A stretch of DNA of 64,000 nucleotides, taken from Methylorubrum extorquens. Lineage in GTDB: Bacteria > Pseudomonadota > Alphaproteobacteria > Rhizobiales > Beijerinckiaceae. Below the pieces are notes generated by a model that made no database searches, was not told the DNA's origin, and was given only the letters and a program-made list of their open reading frames with translations. Position 1 is the stretch's first letter; every line of letters begins with the position of its first letter. Location: NCBI RefSeq assembly GCF_024169925.1, contig NZ_JALJXF010000001.1, positions 3,106,001 through 3,170,000 on the forward strand. Reading direction: 5' to 3'. Shown piece by piece: positions 18,272-27,752 of the stretch. Made by a program: the position numbers and the translations under genes.

Positions 18272-18760
18272 TCAGGCGACCTTCTGGCGCGAACGCGACT
18301 TCGTCGCGGGCTCGGGCGCGGGGGCCTCTTCCTCGATACGGCCACCCGGCCGGCCGAGGCCGATCGACTTCGCGAGGGCGGAACGCTGCGCGGCGTAGTT
18401 CGGCGCGACCATCGGATAGTCGTTCGGGAGGCCGTAGCGCTGGCGATACGAGTAGGGATCGAGGCCGTGCGTGCCGAGATGGCGCTTGAGCGTCTTGTAA
18501 GCCTTGCCGTCGATGAAGCTGATGATCGCATCCGGCGTCACCGATTTGCGGACCTGCCCGGAGGACGGCTTCTCGATCGCTTCCTCGGCGGGAGCGGCCA
18601 CGGCCTCGGGACTGCTGAGGGTCGTCAGCGCCGTATGCACGCTGATGATCAGGCCCGGAAGCTCGGAAGCGGGGACTGAGTTGTTCGACACATAGGACGA
18701 GACGATATCGCTCGCCAGTTCGACGAAATCGTTGAACGATTTCTGGTTTTCTTCTGTCAT
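18272..18760 (-). CDS. MucR/Ros-family transcriptional regulator lacking the zinc Cys
   Basis: A 162-residue protein from ATG 18760. The N-terminal oligomerisation region (residues 1-50, FNDFVELASDIVSSYVSNN) and the C-terminal DNA-binding core (residues about 72-140: IDGKAYKTLKRHLGTHGLDP, YGLPNDYPMVAPNYA) are clearly MucR. The zinc-site Cys of Ros/MucR (C-x2-D-x9-H-x3-H) is Ser81 here, while D84, H94 and H98 remain. Zinc-less members of the family are known to keep the fold by other contacts. MucR proteins bind AT-rich targets and act in an H-NS-like way on envelope, exopolysaccharide and motility genes. It sits immediately upstream of the chemosensory operon in the same orientation and may regulate it. 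Confidence 0.9.
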   Translation of the reverse strand: MTEENQKSFNDFVELASDIVSSYVSNNSVPASELPGLIISVHTALTTLSSPEAVAAPAEEAIEKPSSGQVRKSVTPDAIISFIDGKAYKTLKRHLGTHGLDPYSYRQRYGLPNDYPMVAPNYAAQRSALAKSIGLGRPGGRIEEEAPAPEPATKSRSRQKVA

Positions 18761-19339
18761 TCTGCCTGTCCGTTCCGTAGGCCCCCGGGCGCCAAAATCA
18801 TACGTGATGCGCACCGATGCAAGAGAAGAATTCGAAAAACTATGTCAAGCTTGTGGGTATTGAGGATGGCACACTCAAGTCCAGCGTCGTCGTTGAAGCG
18901 TAGAACGTTAAATGGAAGCCGTGCTCACACGATCCAGTGGTGTGTCATAGCTCAACCTTTCCGGCGCTGACCCGGAGCGTTGCCGCAACCGGAACGTCCT
19001 ATAAGCGACGGACGGACCGAGAGTTTCAGTTCGGCTTCCGCAATTGGCACAGTGGAGCGGAAGGACGCTGCCGCACCGTGTCCGCACTCCCGTCAACCCC
19101 GCAGGGAGAAAGCGGGAAACGGGTGACGCTTTGACGTCTTAAGCACCCATATTCTTCGCTATACAACCGGTGCGAGACGATCCGTCGCGCCGTCATCAAG
19201 CCTCGATTTGTGTCTCCAAGTCCAATGAAGAGAGCGATTTCGGGCAGCAAATGTCATTCTTGTGAACGCCGGGACTGCCGCACGCATTGCCCGCCGGCCT
19301 CTGTTGATGGCGGGCCGTCCGTGCTACGGGTCAAGGACA
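18761..19339. other. Gene-free stretch upstream of the regulator and efflux genes
   Basis: About 580 bases between the divergent mucR-like gene and the efflux operon. It must hold both promoters. The first 150 bases next to the regulator are AT-richer than their surroundings, as expected for a MucR-autoregulated promoter. Short open frames exist on both strands but lack a ribosome site or protein-like composition. I see no recognisable RNA, riboswitch or mobile element. Confidence 0.5.
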
Positions 19340-19773
19340 ATGAAGTCCGCTGGTCCCATAGCGCTCTGGCTGGCGGCGGTGATCGTGATGGTCGCCGCCG
19401 TGCTGTTGCCGTCCGGCGCCCAAGCGCACGGCGTGCACGAGCATGTGGCTCGGACGCAGCCGGTCGTTGCCGCGACGCGTGACCTCGTGATCGCGGGATC
19501 GGACGTCCGGCTCGCCGCTCGATGCCGATCGTTCGAGCGGACGCGATACCGGTGATCGAGCCATCCCGGATGGACTGTGCCTGCCCGGATTGCGCAGCCG
19601 GAGGCACATGCGGCCATGCGCCGTCGTCCTGCTGCGCGACCGGACTTGCCCCGTCACCGGTTCCGGCCCTTCCGCCGGCCGCCGCGCAGGCCTGTGCTCC
19701 TGCGCGCGACGGGCCGCGTCTGTCGGGCATCGTGCCCGAGGCGCAGATCGAGCCGCCCCGAACCTTCGCCTGA
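19340..19773 (+). pseudogene. Cys-rich exported protein gene, apparently split by a frameshift
   Basis: The first part (ATG 19340, AAGGA just upstream) encodes a signal peptide and mature start (LLPSGAQAHGVHEHV ... LVIAGSDVRLAA), then leaves frame and stops at 19555. The +2 frame continues without a start-site signal from about 19500 to 19773 with a coherent tail: six cysteines in DCACPDC, GGTCGH and SSCCATG, then GPRLSGIVPEAQIEPPRTFA. Together they look like one protein of about 140 residues preceding the metal-efflux adaptor gene. The shift lies roughly at 19500-19550. It may be a real lesion, a sequencing error, or two short genes; I favour a single broken gene. Confidence 0.5.
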
Positions 19774-19844
19774 CGCCCGATCCCCATCCGGTACGCTTCG
19801 TACCGGGTGATGTCGTTGCTAATCCGGCGAAGGTTTGGTTCTCC

Positions 19845-21575
19845 ATGTCCATCCGTATCGCGGCGGCGCTTCGGGCGCTTGCCGTCTCGCTCGTGCTGGC
19901 CGCTGCATCGACCGCAGGCAGTGTCGCCCTGGCCCATGAGGGGCACAGCCACGGCGTCGAGGCGCCGGCCCTCCCCGTCCGGACCACCCCTCGGGCCGAA
20001 GCGGCCTCGGCCACCTTCGAACTCGTGGCGGTGGCGTCGAGCGACCGGATACGATTCTATCTCGATCGCTTCACCAGCAATGAGCCCGTGAACGGCGCCC
20101 AGATCGAGATCGAGACGCCGGACGGCCCGGCCGAAACGCGGGCCGTCGGCGACGGCGTCTACGAGATCGCCGCACCCTGGCTCGCTCGGGGTCAGCGATA
20201 CGACCTGCTTGCCACCGTGACCGCTGACAGAACGACGGATGTGCTGGCCCTCGACCTGCACCTGCCCGAACCGGAGGCGGCAGCGAGGCCGGTCCAGGCC
20301 GAGGCGTCGGCGTGGCTTGCCAATCTCCGGCGCCATCTCACTCATCAGGGTCCGATCGGTGCGGCCGCGGGTGGATTCCTGCTCGGGCTCGCCGTCATCA
20401 TGCTCGTGCGCTCGCGCCGGGCGCTCCCCGCGTTCGCGGTCCTCGCCCTGACCCTGACGCTACTCCTTGGTACGGCCGCCCTCGCCCATGAGGGGCATGA
20501 TCACGAGAAAAATGGGTCCGGCGAAGAGGAGGCCGCACCGGTCCAGGGGGCGGCGCTCACCGCGCCCACGGCTGCACCCGTCGAGCGCGCCCGGCGCCTG
20601 CCGGGCGGTGCGGTGTTCGTCCCCAAATCGATGCAGCGCCTGCTCGCTTTGCGCACCGGCCTGACCGGCATCGCCGACCATCGCCGTACCGTCGAACTGC
20701 CGGGGCGCGTCGTCGCCGATCCGAATGCCAGCGGCGTGGTGCAATCGTCGGTCGGCGGCCGCCTCGCCCCCCCGCCCGGTGGCTTCCCGAATCTCGGCAC
20801 ACGGGTTCGCAAGGGTGAGGTGCTGGCCACCGTCACGCCGCCGGTCCAGGCGGTCGACCTCTCCGACATGCGCCAGACTCAAGGCGACCTTGACCAGCAG
20901 ATCGCCATCACCGGCCGCAAGGTCGCCCGCTACGAGCGCCTCGCCGCGACCGGCGCGGTGGCGCAGACCGCCTTGGAGGATGCCCGCGCCGAACTCGCCG
21001 GCCTGAAGGACCGCCGCGCCGCCCTCGACACGATCCGCCGCGCGCCGGAAGAACTGATCGCTCCGGTGGACGGCGTGGTCGCCGAGCGGGCGGCGGTGGC
21101 CGGCCAGATGGCGGCGGCGGGCACGATGGTGTTCCGCATCGTCGATCCGGACAAGCTCTATGTCGAGGCGCTGAGCTTCGTCGGCCTGGAGCCCGGCGCC
21201 GCCGCCACCGCACGGCTGCCCGATGGGCGCACGCTGGCGCTGGCCTCCCGCGGCGCCGGCCTCGCCGACCGCAACCAAGCGGTGCCGGTGCAGTTCGCGA
21301 TCACCGGAAGCGCCGAAGGCGTCCGGCTCGGTCAGTTCGTGACCGTGCTGGCGCCGACCGGCGAGACCATCGGGGGATTGGCCGTGCCCCGAGCGGGAAT
21401 CGTCCGCACCGAGAGCGGTGCGGTCGTCTACGAGCACGTCTCTGCCGAGCGGTTCGAGCCGCGGCCCGTGCGGGTCGAGCCGCTGGACGCCGAGCAGGTG
21501 ATCGTGGCCGGCGGCCTCAATGCCGGCCGGCGCGTCGTGGTGCAGGGCGCCGAACTGCTCGATCAGGTCCGGTGA
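19845..21575 (+). CDS. RND heavy-metal efflux periplasmic adaptor with N-terminal His-rich membrane module
   Basis: A 576-residue protein. Residues 1-33 form a signal peptide ending before HEGHSHG. An Ig-like periplasmic segment follows (to about 150), then a membrane helix near 170-185 and a second hydrophobic segment (about 195-210) ending in a second HEGHDHE. Residues 260-576 are a membrane-fusion protein: [20 protein letters not shown], a short helical hairpin, [18 protein letters not shown] (lipoyl-like) and a beta-barrel. It would bridge the RND pump to an outer-membrane channel. It lies 13 bases before the pump gene. The two HEGHxH boxes suggest metal capture. It looks like a fusion of a small metal-binding membrane protein with an adaptor. 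Confidence 0.85.
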   Translation: MSIRIAAALRALAVSLVLAAASTAGSVALAHEGHSHGVEAPALPVRTTPRAEAASATFELVAVASSDRIRFYLDRFTSNEPVNGAQIEIETPDGPAETRAVGDGVYEIAAPWLARGQRYDLLATVTADRTTDVLALDLHLPEPEAAARPVQAEASAWLANLRRHLTHQGPIGAAAGGFLLGLAVIMLVRSRRALPAFAVLALTLTLLLGTAALAHEGHDHEKNGSGEEEAAPVQGAALTAPTAAPVERARRLPGGAVFVPKSMQRLLALRTGLTGIADHRRTVELPGRVVADPNASGVVQSSVGGRLAPPPGGFPNLGTRVRKGEVLATVTPPVQAVDLSDMRQTQGDLDQQIAITGRKVARYERLAATGAVAQTALEDARAELAGLKDRRAALDTIRRAPEELIAPVDGVVAERAAVAGQMAAAGTMVFRIVDPDKLYVEALSFVGLEPGAAATARLPDGRTLALASRGAGLADRNQAVPVQFAITGSAEGVRLGQFVTVLAPTGETIGGLAVPRAGIVRTESGAVVYEHVSAERFEPRPVRVEPLDAEQVIVAGGLNAGRRVVVQGAELLDQVR

Positions 21576-21588
21576 GGAGAGACGCGCC

Positions 21589-24500
21589 ATGTTCGCCCTC
21601 CTCGTCCGCGCCGCCCTGCTCAACCGGGTGCTGGTTCTCGCCCTCTGTCTCGGCCTGGTGCTGGCCGGCGGCCTTGCGCTCACGCGCCTGCCCGTCGATG
21701 TGCTGCCCGATCTCAACCGTCCCACCGTCACGGTGATGACGGAAGCCGAGGGCTACGCCCCACCGGAGGTGGAGCAACTCGTCACCTATCCGATCGAGAC
21801 CCGGATGAACGGCTTGCCCGGCGTCACCCGTGTCCGCTCGGTGTCGAGTGCGGGGCTCTCCATCGTCACCGTCGAATTCGGCTGGGAGACCGACCTCTAC
21901 CGCGACCGCCAGTTCGTGGCCGAACGCCTCGCCCTGGTGCGCTCCGAGCTGCCGGCCGGCATCGTCCCGCAGATGGGTCCGGTCGCCTCGATCATGGGCG
22001 GCATCCTGCTCGTCGCCGTGACGAGCGAGACATCGAACCCGATGCAGGTCCGCGAGACCGCGGACTTCACCCTCCGCCCGCGCCTGCTCTCGATCCCCGG
22101 CGTCGCGCAGGTGATCCCCATCGGCGGCGAGGTGCGCCAGTTCCGCGTCAGCCCGAACCCGGCGGCGATGCGGGCGCTCGGCGTCAGCAACGAGGCGCTC
22201 GCCACTGCCTTGTCCGGCTTCGGCACCAATGCCGGCGGCGGGTTTGCCGATGCCAATGCCCGCGAGATCCTGATCCGCAACATCGGCCGCACCCTGAGCC
22301 TGGAAGATCTGCGCAACCTCGTGATCCCGGCCGCCCCGCAGGACGCGAACGCGGCAGCCGACCTATCCGGCACGGGCAACCCGGGAATCGAGGGCCGGGT
22401 CTACCTGCGCCAGATCGCCGAGGTGGCGTTCGCGGCGCGGCCCAAGCGCGGCGATGGCGGTTATCGCGGTGAGCCGGCGGTGATCCTCTCGGTCGAGAAG
22501 CAGCCCGGCGTCGATACCGTGCGCCTGACGCAGGCCGTCGAGGCGGCGTTGAAGGAGATTGCGCCCACCCTGCCGAAGGGCATGGACGCCCAGAAGATCC
22601 TGTTCCGGCAGGCGGACTTCATCGAGACCTCGCTCGCCAATGTCGAGCGGGTGCTGCTGGAGGCGGTCGCGGTGGTGGCCGTGGTGCTGTTCGCCTTCCT
22701 GATGAACGCACGCACGACCCTGATCTCGCTCACCGCGATCCCGGTCTCGATCCTGGCCACGGCCCTGGTGTTCTGGCTGTTGGGTTTCTCGATCAACACC
22801 ATGACGCTCGGCGGGCTCGCCATTGCCATCGGCGAACTGGTCGATGACGCGGTGGTCGATGTCGAGAACATCTTCCGCCGGCTTCGCGAAAATCGGGCCG
22901 AGGGCTCGCCCCGCAGCGTGTTCGATGTGGTGGTGGCTGCCTCCAGCGAGGTGCGCTCCGGCATCGTCTACGCCACCGCGATCATCGTGCTCGTCTTCGT
23001 GCCGCTGTTCGCGCTTTCCGGCATCGAGGGCCGTCTCTTCGCCCCGCTCGGCCAAGCCTATATCGTCGCGATCCTCGCGAGCCTGCTCGTTTCCATCACC
23101 CTGACGCCGGTTCTCGCCTCCTGGCTGTTGCCGGGTATGAAGAGCCTGGCCGAGCGCGAACCGCTGCTGGTGCGGCGGCTTAAGGCCGGCAACGCGGCGC
23201 TGCTCGAGGTGGCGCTGGCCCATCCGCGGGTGCTGATGGCCGGCATCGCCCTCTGCGTCGTCGCGGCGGGAATTGCCGCGGCACATCTGCCGCGCGCCTT
23301 CCTGCCGGCCTTCAACGAGGGCTCGCTCACCATCAACGCCACCTTCCGCCCCGGCATCTCGCTCGCTGAGAGCAGCCGCGTCGGCGCCATCGCCGAGCGG
23401 CTTCTCATCGATGTGCCGGAAGTCGCCACCGTCGGGCGCCGCACCGGCCGCGCCGAACTCGACGAGCACGCGGAAGGCGTCCACTCCTCCGATCTCGAGG
23501 TGCGGCTGAAGGCGGGCCGCCCCCGCGAGACGGTGATCGCGGAGATCCGCGAACGGCTCGCGGTTCTGCCGGTGACGGTCAATGTCGGCCAGCCGATCTC
23601 GCACCGGCTCGACCACATGCTCTCGGGCGTGCGCGCCGAGATCGCCCTGAAGCTGTTCGGAGACGACCTCGACGCCTTGCGCGCCGCGGCCGAGGGCCTT
23701 CGCGAGGCAATTGCGGCAGCGGTGCCCGGCGTCACCGACCTTCAGGTCGAGCGGCAGGTGCGCATCCCGCAACTCGACATCCGGGTCGATTACGGCCGCG
23801 CCGCCCTCTACGGCGTCTCGCCCTCGACCGTGGTCGAGACCATCGCCCGGCTCGCCAACGGGCGCACCCTCTCGACCATCGCCGACGGGCCGCGCCGCTT
23901 CGATGTCACCCTGCGTCTGCCTGAGGCGCGGCGCAGCCCGCAGGCGCTCGGCGACCTGCTGATCGAGACGCCCTCGGGCTGGGTGCCGGCCCGCGAAATC
24001 GCCGACATCCGCGAGACCGACGGGCCGAACCAGATCCTGCGCGAGAACGGGCGGCGCCGGATCGTGGTGCAGGCCAACTCCGACGGCCGCACCGATATGG
24101 CAGCCATCATCACCGGCATCCGCCGCGTGCTCGACGAGACCCGCTTGCCCGAGGGCGTGAGCGCCCGGCTGGAGGGCAGCTACGAGGCGCAAGGGGAGGC
24201 CGCGCGCACCATCGGCGGGCTCAGCCTCGTGTCGCTGGCCCTCGTCTTCGCCCTGCTGCACGGACGCTACCGCTCGGTGCCGTTGGCCCTGATCGTGATG
24301 GGCAACGTGCCGCTGGCCTTGATCGGCAGCGTTCTGGCCCTCTGGATCGCCGACCTGCCGCTCTCGGTCGCCTCGATGATCGGTTTCGTCACGCTCACCG
24401 GCATCGTCGCCCGCAACGGCATCCTCAAGATCAGCCACATGCTGAACCTCGCCCGCGACGAAGGGCTGGCCCTCGGCCCCCCTCTCGTCACTCGGGCGAG

Positions 24501-24765
24501 CCTGGAGCGGATGACGCCGGTGCTGATGACGGCGCTGTCAGCCGGCATCGCCCTGGTGCCGCTCCTCATCGACGGCACCGCGCCGGGTAAGGAGATCCTC
24601 CACCCCGTCGCCGTGACGATCTTCGGCGGCCTGATGAGCGCGACCCTGCTCGATGCCGTGCTCACCCCCGTCCTCGTCCTGACGTTCGGGCGGGGCGCCT
24701 TCGCTCGGCTTCATGCCCCGGCCGGAGCCGACGCGCTTCACGCACCCGTGGGTGAAGCCTTCTGA
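21589..24765 (+). CDS. Heavy-metal RND efflux pump, CzcA/CusA family
   Basis: A 1058-residue inner-membrane pump. ATG 21589 has GGAGAG about ten bases upstream. The N-terminal TM with [20 protein letters not shown], the first porter domain, a TM block with [39 protein letters not shown], a second porter domain, and TM segments with [19 protein letters not shown] and [14 protein letters not shown] are all typical of the HME branch. The TM4 proton-relay region reads [10 protein letters not shown], where CzcA-type pumps usually have VDGAVV; this may mark a separate subgroup. The metal cannot be read from sequence. It probably exports Cu/Ag or Co/Zn/Cd/Ni with the adaptor encoded just upstream. 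No outer-membrane channel gene is present. Confidence 0.92.
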   Translation: MFALLVRAALLNRVLVLALCLGLVLAGGLALTRLPVDVLPDLNRPTVTVMTEAEGYAPPEVEQLVTYPIETRMNGLPGVTRVRSVSSAGLSIVTVEFGWETDLYRDRQFVAERLALVRSELPAGIVPQMGPVASIMGGILLVAVTSETSNPMQVRETADFTLRPRLLSIPGVAQVIPIGGEVRQFRVSPNPAAMRALGVSNEALATALSGFGTNAGGGFADANAREILIRNIGRTLSLEDLRNLVIPAAPQDANAAADLSGTGNPGIEGRVYLRQIAEVAFAARPKRGDGGYRGEPAVILSVEKQPGVDTVRLTQAVEAALKEIAPTLPKGMDAQKILFRQADFIETSLANVERVLLEAVAVVAVVLFAFLMNARTTLISLTAIPVSILATALVFWLLGFSINTMTLGGLAIAIGELVDDAVVDVENIFRRLRENRAEGSPRSVFDVVVAASSEVRSGIVYATAIIVLVFVPLFALSGIEGRLFAPLGQAYIVAILASLLVSITLTPVLASWLLPGMKSLAEREPLLVRRLKAGNAALLEVALAHPRVLMAGIALCVVAAGIAAAHLPRAFLPAFNEGSLTINATFRPGISLAESSRVGAIAERLLIDVPEVATVGRRTGRAELDEHAEGVHSSDLEVRLKAGRPRETVIAEIRERLAVLPVTVNVGQPISHRLDHMLSGVRAEIALKLFGDDLDALRAAAEGLREAIAAAVPGVTDLQVERQVRIPQLDIRVDYGRAALYGVSPSTVVETIARLANGRTLSTIADGPRRFDVTLRLPEARRSPQALGDLLIETPSGWVPAREIADIRETDGPNQILRENGRRRIVVQANSDGRTDMAAIITGIRRVLDETRLPEGVSARLEGSYEAQGEAARTIGGLSLVSLALVFALLHGRYRSVPLALIVMGNVPLALIGSVLALWIADLPLSVASMIGFVTLTGIVARNGILKISHMLNLARDEGLALGPPLVTRASLERMTPVLMTALSAGIALVPLLIDGTAPGKEILHPVAVTIFGGLMSATLLDAVLTPVLVLTFGRGAFARLHAPAGADALHAPVGEAF

Positions 24766-24790
24766 TCCATCGCATTCAAGGAGACGATCG

Positions 24791-25174
24791 ATGAATCGCG
24801 CTATGTCCTGCGCCGTGCTGGCTTTGCTTCTGCTGGCCGCACCCGCGAGCGCCCAGCACGCCCAAGCTCACGACCATCCGCGCGGCCCCAATGGCGGTCG
24901 TATCGAGGATGCGGGCGCATGGCACGCCGAACTCGTGACGCGGGCCGAGGCCGTCTCGGTCTATCTCAGCGACGGAGACGGGAAGCCCCTGCCGGTCGAG
25001 GGGTTCAAGGCGGTCGCCATCCTCAAATCCGGCACTAAGGCCGCCCGCGTCCTCCTCAGTCCTGCGGGCAACCGGCTCGCCGGCACGGCCGAGGCGAGCC
25101 TGGGAGACCGTCCCAGCGGCGCCGTGCGCATCACCGGGCCCGGCGGCGTCACCGCCAGCGCCCGCTTCGATTGA
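24791..25174 (+). CDS. Small exported protein of the metal-efflux operon
   Basis: A 127-residue protein with AAGGAGA seven bases before ATG 24791. It has a clear signal peptide (MNRAMSCAVLALLLLAAPAS), then a His-containing start (HAQAHDHPRGPNGG) and a compact beta-rich domain (VSVYLSDGDGKPLPVEGFKA, ending TGPGGVTASARFD). I do not recognise a named family, but similar small exported proteins accompany HME-RND genes. The His-rich N-terminus suggests periplasmic metal binding. It is 25 bases downstream of the pump gene and 29 upstream of the DUF305 gene, so it is part of the same transcript. Confidence 0.8.
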   Translation: MNRAMSCAVLALLLLAAPASAQHAQAHDHPRGPNGGRIEDAGAWHAELVTRAEAVSVYLSDGDGKPLPVEGFKAVAILKSGTKAARVLLSPAGNRLAGTAEASLGDRPSGAVRITGPGGVTASARFD

Positions 25175-25203
25175 TTTCCGTCCCCGATCCAGGAGCATTC
25201 TCG

Positions 25204-25590
25204 ATGCCGAAAACAATCCCCGCCGGTCTCTTCGTCTGCATGTTGGCCGGTGCAGCCTTCGCCCAGGACCCGCACCACCATTACGGCCATGGTCGACCGG
25301 ACGCGAAGGCCGCGGCGAATGACAGCGCGGCGACCAAAGCCTTTCGCGCGGCCGACGCGCGCATGCATCGCGAGATGGACATCCGCTACACCAACGACAT
25401 CGATGTCGATTTCGTGCGCGGGATGATCCCGCACCATCGCGGCGCGATCGATATGGCGAAGATCGCTCTCGAACACTCGAAGGATCCCGAGATCCGCAAG
25501 CTCGCCGAAGACATCGTGAAGGCGCAGGACACGGAAATCGCGCAGATGGAAGCCTTCCTCAAGCGCAAGCAGGCCGCCGGGCACCGCTGA
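25204..25590 (+). CDS. DUF305 (CopM-like) periplasmic protein
   Basis: A 128-residue protein. ATG 25204 has AGGAG eight bases upstream, which I prefer to the frame's earlier codon at 25171 inside the preceding gene. A signal peptide (about 1-20, LFVCMLAGAAFAQ) is followed by HHHYGHGRPD and the DUF305 helical core: FVRGMIPHHRGAIDMAKIA, then QDTEIAQMEAFL. DUF305 members such as cyanobacterial CopM bind copper in the periplasm through Met and His. This supports copper or silver as the operon's substrate, though it does not prove it. Last gene of the operon. Confidence 0.88.
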   Translation: MPKTIPAGLFVCMLAGAAFAQDPHHHYGHGRPDAKAAANDSAATKAFRAADARMHREMDIRYTNDIDVDFVRGMIPHHRGAIDMAKIALEHSKDPEIRKLAEDIVKAQDTEIAQMEAFLKRKQAAGHR

Positions 25591-26425
25591 GAGGCTGTCG
25601 CCAGATCGCTTCCAAGAACATGGCGGTTCTTGAAACTGCTCGGCTTCGAAGCATTCCGCTCGATCGATGCCACGGGATCGACCGTCCGAGACGCTTCGAA
25701 GCTGGGATCTCGCGCCAGATCTCAATGTGAGGGGTCAACGAGAGCGTTGGAAAGCGAAGGCCTACAAGACTTGGGGCGGAACCCATGCTCCAGGCGAGTA
25801 TATTATATCGCAACAAATTTACTTCGAGATTGCTTGAGGCAGATAAACGTCGATTCGGTGCAGACGAGTGAGATCGAAATATGTCTGTATTTCTATAACT
25901 TTTATCGGGAAACGGTCGATCCGCAGCGTATGCTGCTATACTCATAAATATTCTTAAAGTTTTTATCCTCTTCGCGTCTCCTTTTTGCAACTCATCGCTT
26001 TGCTCCAATGTGAGGCTGATCGCGTCAAGTCTGCCGATCCGATCCGGCTGTCCGACGACTGCTTGGTCCAATCGCGGTGGTGGTCCCTACCCTCGTTCAA
26101 ACGCTACGACGTGTTGCCGGTCCACTGAAATTGAGGATCGATCGCTATTCGCGGCATCGATGAACGATCAGAGAAACTGTTCAAAGTGCAGTTGGATTTA
26201 ATCCTGGAAAATCACAATAAATTTTCATCCGTCGATCACGGCTAGTTTATCGCCGAAATGTGCCGTAGCGCACGAAGCAAGCAATCTGCCAGGATTAAAC
26301 TGAAAGTATATTCCGGTGATAAAACGCACTTTCCAAATATAATTCCGGGAATTACTGTCTTATTGCGACACCTGAAGAAGACGAAAAAAAGTTCGCCACT
26401 CAGGGATTACGAGAGGATGTTCGAC
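25591..26425. other. AT-richer gene-free island
   Basis: About 835 bases with no gene I can support. From about 25790 to 26410 base composition is clearly more AT-rich than the rest of the window, with runs such as TATTATATCG and GACGAAAAAAAG. Open frames on both strands lack ribosome sites and resemble no family I know. It may be a decayed foreign insertion or a regulatory spacer; the last 100 bases should hold the promoter of the gene at 26426. Confidence 0.5.
25613..25632 (+). terminator. Possible terminator of the metal-efflux operon
   Basis: A short stem, CAAGAAC/GTTCTTG around a six-base loop, starts 23 bases after the DUF305 stop. It lacks a clear U-run, so factor-independent termination is uncertain. 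Confidence 0.3.
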
Positions 26426-26737
26426 ATGAAGCGCATTGTGACACTCGGTTTCCTGGCGGCTGCGGCCGTTGCCCTGCCGCTCACGGCGCAGGCGCAGGAC
26501 GGTGGAAACGGCAGCCGCCAGCAGGCTGGCGGCGGTTTCATGAGCAGCTACGTGGACGATCCCTACCACGACCCCCGCTCGCTCCACTCGCAGCGTGCCG
26601 GCTCGGGCCAGATCCTCGGCGCGCCGATGCTGAGTGAGAACGCTGGCGCCAAGGGCGGCGTCCCCACCGCCGCTCTGCGTCAGGGTACGGTGCAGCCGCG
26701 CTGGTCCGCCGGCACCGCTCCGCGCCGGGCCCGCTAA
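26426..26737 (+). CDS. Small exported protein of unknown function
   Basis: A 103-residue protein. I use ATG 26426 because GAGAGG precedes it by eight bases; an ATG nine bases earlier would leave no room for a ribosome site. The signal peptide is clear (MKRIVTLGFLAAAAVALPLT, cleavage near AQA/QDGG). The mature part is small, Gly/Ser/Arg-rich and probably unstructured (VDDPYHDPRSLHSQRAGSGQ, ending APRRAR). It stands alone: AT-rich DNA upstream, a GC hairpin downstream. No family recognised. Confidence 0.75.
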   Translation: MKRIVTLGFLAAAAVALPLTAQAQDGGNGSRQQAGGGFMSSYVDDPYHDPRSLHSQRAGSGQILGAPMLSENAGAKGGVPTAALRQGTVQPRWSAGTAPRRAR

Positions 26738-27036
26738 CGAAGGCTTGTCCGGCGGCGGCGCTCAACCCGCGCCGCCGGCCACGTCCCTGCTATCCGATCT
26801 CCGGCCGCGCCGCCTCGGGCCGACCGGATTCCCGGACGACATCGAGCCGGCTCACACGTCGTCGCAGGCCATGCGACGGCGCTGGCTGCCCCGTGCCTGA
26901 CGGAGGCGCCGGCATCACCGCGTCTTGCCTGATTGGACTTCGCGGATCGGCGGGCGGAACGCGCCCGTCATCCAGCCAGCATCTCATGCGTCCCGGCGTG
27001 TCGGCTCACGCGTGGTGACGGACAGCGGGGTTTGAC
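26738..27036. other. Intergenic region with a GC-rich hairpin (26749-26778)
   Basis: About 300 bases before the carbonic anhydrase gene. A stem CCGGCGGCG/CGCCGCCGG with a 12-base loop lies 12 bases after the preceding stop and may end that transcript, though no U-run follows. The remainder should carry the promoter of the carbonic anhydrase gene. No gene seen. Confidence 0.45.
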
Positions 27037-27744
27037 GTGGACGGCATCATCCAAGGCCTCTCGAACTTCCGAGGATTGGTCTTCCCAGGCCAGCAGCGGA
27101 TGTATCAGCGGCTGGTGCGCGACGGCCAGCAGCCGCAGGCGCTGATTATCGCCTGCGCCGATTCCCGCGTCTCGCCCGAGCACATCACGCAGTCCGGTCC
27201 CGGCGACCTCTTCGTGTGCCGGAACGCCGGCAATATCGTGCCACCCTTCTCGCAGCAGAACGGCGGCGTGTCCTCCGCGATCGAGTACGCGGTCGTCGCC
27301 CTCGGCGTGCTCGACATCGTGATCTGCGGGCATTCCGATTGCGGCGCGATGAAGGGCCTCATGGATCCTGAGGCGCTCGGCAACATGCCCAACGTGGCGG
27401 CTTGGTTGCGCCACAGCCATGCGGCGAAACAGATCGTCTGCGAAGCCTATCCCGAGGGAATGGGCCCGAAGGAGCGCCACCGCGCGATCGCCCTCGAGAA
27501 TGTTGTGGTGCAGCTCAGCAATCTGCGCACGCATCCGAGCGTGGCGACGGCGTTGGCCCGCGGCAAGCTGCGCCTGCACGGCTGGTTCTTCGAAATCGAG
27601 AGTGGCCAGGTGCTCGCCTATTGCGGCGAGCGCAGCCGCTTCGTCCCCATCGATGAAGCCACAGGCGTCCCCGTCGCCCAGGCTTCGGCATCCCGGATCG
27701 CCACGCCGGAATTCGCCGGCCCTCACGCCATCGCAGCGGAGTAG
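27037..27744 (+). CDS. Beta-class carbonic anhydrase
   Basis: A 235-residue cytoplasmic enzyme interconverting CO2 and bicarbonate, starting with GTG. Zinc ligands and the Asp-Arg dyad of beta-CAs are all present: C40-A-D42-S-R44 and H99-S-D-C102 (motif CGHSDCGAMKG). Length is normal for the bacterial plant-type clade. It is followed eight bases later by a SulP-family transporter gene, so the pair may be co-transcribed for inorganic carbon handling. In serine-cycle methylotrophs bicarbonate feeds PEP carboxylase; that link is inference. Confidence 0.93.
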   Translation: MDGIIQGLSNFRGLVFPGQQRMYQRLVRDGQQPQALIIACADSRVSPEHITQSGPGDLFVCRNAGNIVPPFSQQNGGVSSAIEYAVVALGVLDIVICGHSDCGAMKGLMDPEALGNMPNVAAWLRHSHAAKQIVCEAYPEGMGPKERHRAIALENVVVQLSNLRTHPSVATALARGKLRLHGWFFEIESGQVLAYCGERSRFVPIDEATGVPVAQASASRIATPEFAGPHAIAAE

Positions 27745-27752
27745 AATTTGCT

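Noticed and set aside
18937..19134. Short frames between the MucR-like gene and the efflux operon
   Set aside because: Too short, overlapping on both strands, without ribosome sites.
22363..24438. A 691-codon open frame antisense to the RND pump
   Set aside because: Composition is that of a reversed membrane protein gene in GC-rich DNA, with no start signal.
25559..26071. A 170-codon minus-strand frame in the AT-rich island
   Set aside because: It overlaps the DUF305 gene end and has no transposase or other motif I can recognise.
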